Shown: in pieces, positions 61,364 through 64,000 of the stretch
Numbering within the stretch: the first letter of the stretch is position 1
How the letters are laid out: each line of letters starts with the position of its first letter
NCBI RefSeq assembly: GCF_022539665.2
Contig: NC_081339.1
Span: 5,074,017 to 5,138,016 of the forward strand
Reading direction: 5' to 3'
DNA: 64,000 nt
DNA from: Daphnia carinata
Lineage: Eukaryota > Arthropoda > Branchiopoda > Diplostraca > Daphniidae
Translations under genes and position numbers: made by a program
The notes under the pieces: generated by a model
Told to the model about the DNA's origin: nothing
Databases searched by the model: none
What the model saw: the letters and a program-made list of their open reading frames with translations, nothing else

Positions 61364-62850
61364 ATGTCTCCGTCTCGTTCAGTCAAAATACAGCCAGTTC
61401 ACGGGAATCAATTCGAGCAAAATCTTGAAGCCAACGTAGAACCCAAAGATTTCAAGTGGAGTGTAAAACCTGTAATAAAATGGATGTGTTTTCTTGGAAT
61501 TCCATCTCCATTTGATGTTTCTACCTGTCAATACGCAAAGAATTTCTATCACATCCTTGCTTTCATGATACTATTGCTGGTTCAGTCAAGCCTGCTAATC
61601 CATACGGTTTGCAATGCAAAGACGGTGTCGGCATCTTACATGAATGGAATTTCAACGTTGACTTTGACGTGGAATTTAATTAGTGAAAATTTGAATATTA
61701 CCGTGTACACGGTCGGTTGCCAAGTTTCTTTCTTGGTGCTCTGTCGGTCTGACGCTTGGAAAGATCTCATGTGTTCTTTCAAGCGGTTGGAAGAGAATCT
61801 GCCATCTTTTGATATTTACCCTACATGCAGGAATCTTGCAATCAAAATATTCTTCTACGTAATTTTTGCGGTAAATTATTTTTTTCAGTTGCGAATTAAT
61901 TTCGGCCCATCTAATGAGCTATAGGACGTTTAAAAACAGATATTGTCCTTGGAAATCCTTTTCCTCCTTCTTTTCACCTCAATCGATATTACCTGGTTAC
62001 GAAAAATATTGGATGTAGCTGGTCTTTTCACTAAAATCTACCCAGCTACTCAGCTTACCTTCTTTTGCATTCTAGCCCAAAATTTATCTCTCCAGCTTGG
62101 AGCTATTCGGAAGGGCATTAATGACCAGCTAAACCAGCCTAATCCTGCTAGTCCCGTGCTAGTGAAAATACAATGTCGTCAGTTAAATATTCTCAGACGT
62201 CACCATCGCTTGGTCTGCAACTCGATCCGCAATATCAATTGTTGCTTCGGTATCTACCTGACGATTGAAATCATTTACATCTTCGTCTCTTTCATTAACT
62301 GTTCACTTTTCCTTCTAATGAGTGGAATCATTGATGATGTTCCTCTGGCAGTGATGAATTCTATTATATGCCTTGACTGTGTTGTCCACCTATTTCTTCT
62401 TACCTCTTTTTCTGATGATATCACCGACCAGGTAAAACTTTACATTCTGCTACTAATGGGTAGAATCTTAATTCTGACTTTAGTGAATGTTAGTCTGATA
62501 AGGTTTTCGCAGCTTTGGCAGAGATGCACCTCCAGGAACCATCGTTGCAATATGAAGTAAGTGAGCTAGTGAGTAATGAAAATTGAGCTATTTTTTGAAA
62601 GGTTACCATGCTTGTTATAGGTGATGTTGTTTTCAGCACAGCTTCCACATATGAAATCAAATATCAATGCCATGGGGTTCTTCGATGTGAGGAAACAATT
62701 ATTTCCATCTGTAAGTTTAACAATATTTACATTTTCTTTAGCATAAGATTCAACAAAATTTAGATTTTTTTACTACAGCTAATAGGAACAACATTGACTT
62801 ACTTCCTTATCCTTCTGCAATTTCAATCGGCTGAGAAAACCGGAAACTAG
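61364..62850 (+). CDS. Gustatory receptor (Gr family), intact
   Basis: Seven-transmembrane chemoreceptor of the arthropod Gr family; ligand unknown. Five exons: 61364-61870, 61940-62431, 62494-62556, 62621-62710, 62779-62850. They total 1224 bases, or 407 residues, the usual size. The protein has membrane segments such as ILAFMILLLVQSSLLI and IYLTIEIIYIFVSFI, then DITDQ, the short exons SDKVFAALAEMHLQEPSL and AMGFFDVRKQLFPS, and ends LIGTTLTYFLILLQFQSAEK. That end is the Gr signature, TY followed by hydrophobic residues and QF. Phase-0 introns near the C-terminus are also typical. The start is the first ATG in the frame of exon 1 (MSPSRSVK). Acceptor use at 62494 is supported by the matching exon of the upstream pseudogene. 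Confidence 0.86.
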
Positions 62851-63478
62851 TCAGACTTCTACATATTTTAGATGTGTAGCAATATTAGGTATTGGTCACT
62901 ATAACTCTCTTCTTTTTTCTTGCACTGCGTCGTTCGAAAACGACGAAATTAACAACTAAGGAATACAAGAGAACTTTTGCTTACTTTGCATAGAAGCAGA
63001 CAAAAATTTCGGTCTCGATTTGACAAAGGTCAAATCCTAGCAGTAAAGCTTCATGACAATTTTTCGGCAAATCTTGGTTTTAAAATCATTGAATGTGTAT
63101 TGCAAAGAATACTATTGTTTCTACAAAAATTAAAAAAAAAAAATTGATGTCGACGGCTGATGAGGATTCCCTCAAATGTTAAACGTCAATAATGAGGTTA
63201 TTTGTGATTAAAATTAAACAGTACAAACGAGTCTTTTGAGTTGGTGCGTACATAAAAATACCAAATTTTAAAAAGAAATTATGAATATGACAGATGATAG
63301 CCACTGACTCCTATTCTGTCCGTGCTGTACATCCGATTTGGTTGTTTTGCATCACAGCGACTAGCTATTTATGTGTACATCGTAATTTATACTGTAACAC
63401 ATATTGTGTCTGAATTCAAGGTACCTTATCTGGGAGGATTATTCAAAGGCCAGTTTGATGGATTCTGTAGAGCAAATG
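62851..63478. other. Intergenic region after the gustatory receptor
   Basis: AT-rich; no coding exon, repeat or RNA gene recognised. Downstream exons of the minus-strand ORF at the edge could lie here but none can be assigned. Confidence 0.4.
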
Positions 63479-63988
63479 TTAAAACGTGGTTATTTTTAGA
63501 CATGGCAAGCGCAATATCCTTGAATAAATTACCACAGTTCGTATTTCGATAATTTCTGGATTATCTCCTCCAGTCCACGTGCCATTATTGGTTATGGCAG
63601 CAGCAGGAGCGACACTATTACGAGCAAGACTAAGCGGTAACGTAGGAGATGGGCGACGCGCTAAACGTGCTTCAGGTGCTTTGCGTATTTGCATGCCGGT
63701 GCGATATCCTTGTTGCAAAGGGTTTTCGGCTTTATTTGATCCATAAATTTGACTCCTTCTTGGCGTCCGGCTATGGAATACCTCTTGTATCTCCATGCCT
63801 TCTTCGTGCTGAATATCGTGCATTACGGCTGCTCCAGCTCCTGCAGTTCCATATGGAAGAGCCACGCTCTCATGGACTAAATTATTGTACGTGCTCATAA
63901 TTAGTTGCGCTCCTCCGGGCTCTTGCTGCGCGTCCATTCCACCGAGGGAACGATACGCATTATCATCCTGTTTGGTTGAATTATTCAT
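63479..63988 (-). CDS. Unrecognised ORF, possibly a first exon
   Basis: Open frame of 169 codons starting MNNSTKQDDNAYRSLGGMDA. It is Gln/Glu/Gly/Ala-rich and polar and has no membrane segment or signal peptide. LARRPSPTLPLSLARNS suggests a basic, possibly phosphorylated or disordered region. A good donor, ACTGTG|GTAATT, lies near 63536, so coding may stop there and splice on, with the last residues being intron read-through. I do not recognise the family. It sits at the window edge, so its 5' flank is not visible. Confidence 0.35.
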   Translation of the reverse strand: MNNSTKQDDNAYRSLGGMDAQQEPGGAQLIMSTYNNLVHESVALPYGTAGAGAAVMHDIQHEEGMEIQEVFHSRTPRRSQIYGSNKAENPLQQGYRTGMQIRKAPEARLARRPSPTLPLSLARNSVAPAAAITNNGTWTGGDNPEIIEIRTVVIYSRILRLPCLKITTF

Positions 63989-64000
63989 GCTCCAAACATT

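Noticed and set aside
61239-61439. Plus-strand ORF overlapping the start of the intact gustatory receptor
   Set aside because: A different frame from the receptor; it stops within exon 1 and has no relative.

Overview
This is a eukaryotic, arthropod-type window, most likely a water flea (Daphnia). The genes carry many short GT-AG introns of about 60-120 bases. Their products are arthropod-like housekeeping proteins, alongside a tandem family of MFSD6-like transporters and a gustatory receptor of the insect/crustacean Gr type. The species is inferred, not proven. I rebuilt exon structures by hand from splice sites and reading phase. Every complete multi-exon model below sums to a multiple of three and ends in a stop codon.

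Bases 1-19112 are gene-dense, and mostly alternate in strand: the 5' two thirds of a dynamin (shibire) gene (-, cut by the left edge), METTL1 tRNA m7G methyltransferase (-), eIF3g (+), an MFSD4B-like sugar transporter with a very large Ser/Thr-rich loop (-), Rab30 (+), RNF11 (-) and an Amt ammonium transporter (+). Dynamin has two adjacent 204-base copies of one GTPase-domain exon, which look mutually exclusive. The Amt protein has Gln where the second pore histidine is expected.

Bases 20807-45900 are dominated by one large minus-strand gene for a PNT + ETS-domain transcription factor with Gln, His and Asn tracts. Its last six exons lie at 20807-24243. A first coding exon lies about 6.8 kb upstream at 31043-31144, and a second possible first exon at 42897-42995. 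The sequence between is intron and 5' flank packed with homopolymers (A/T runs up to 38, G and C runs up to 12 or more) and microsatellites. I see no other gene there.

Bases 45904-58486 hold four tandem minus-strand MFSD6-like transporters (A-D) with the same seven-exon plan. C and D come from a recent duplication of about 3.7 kb that also copied the upstream flank. Bases 59450-62850 hold two plus-strand gustatory receptor relatives: a decayed pseudogene and an intact 407-residue gene. An unrecognised minus-strand ORF lies at the right edge.
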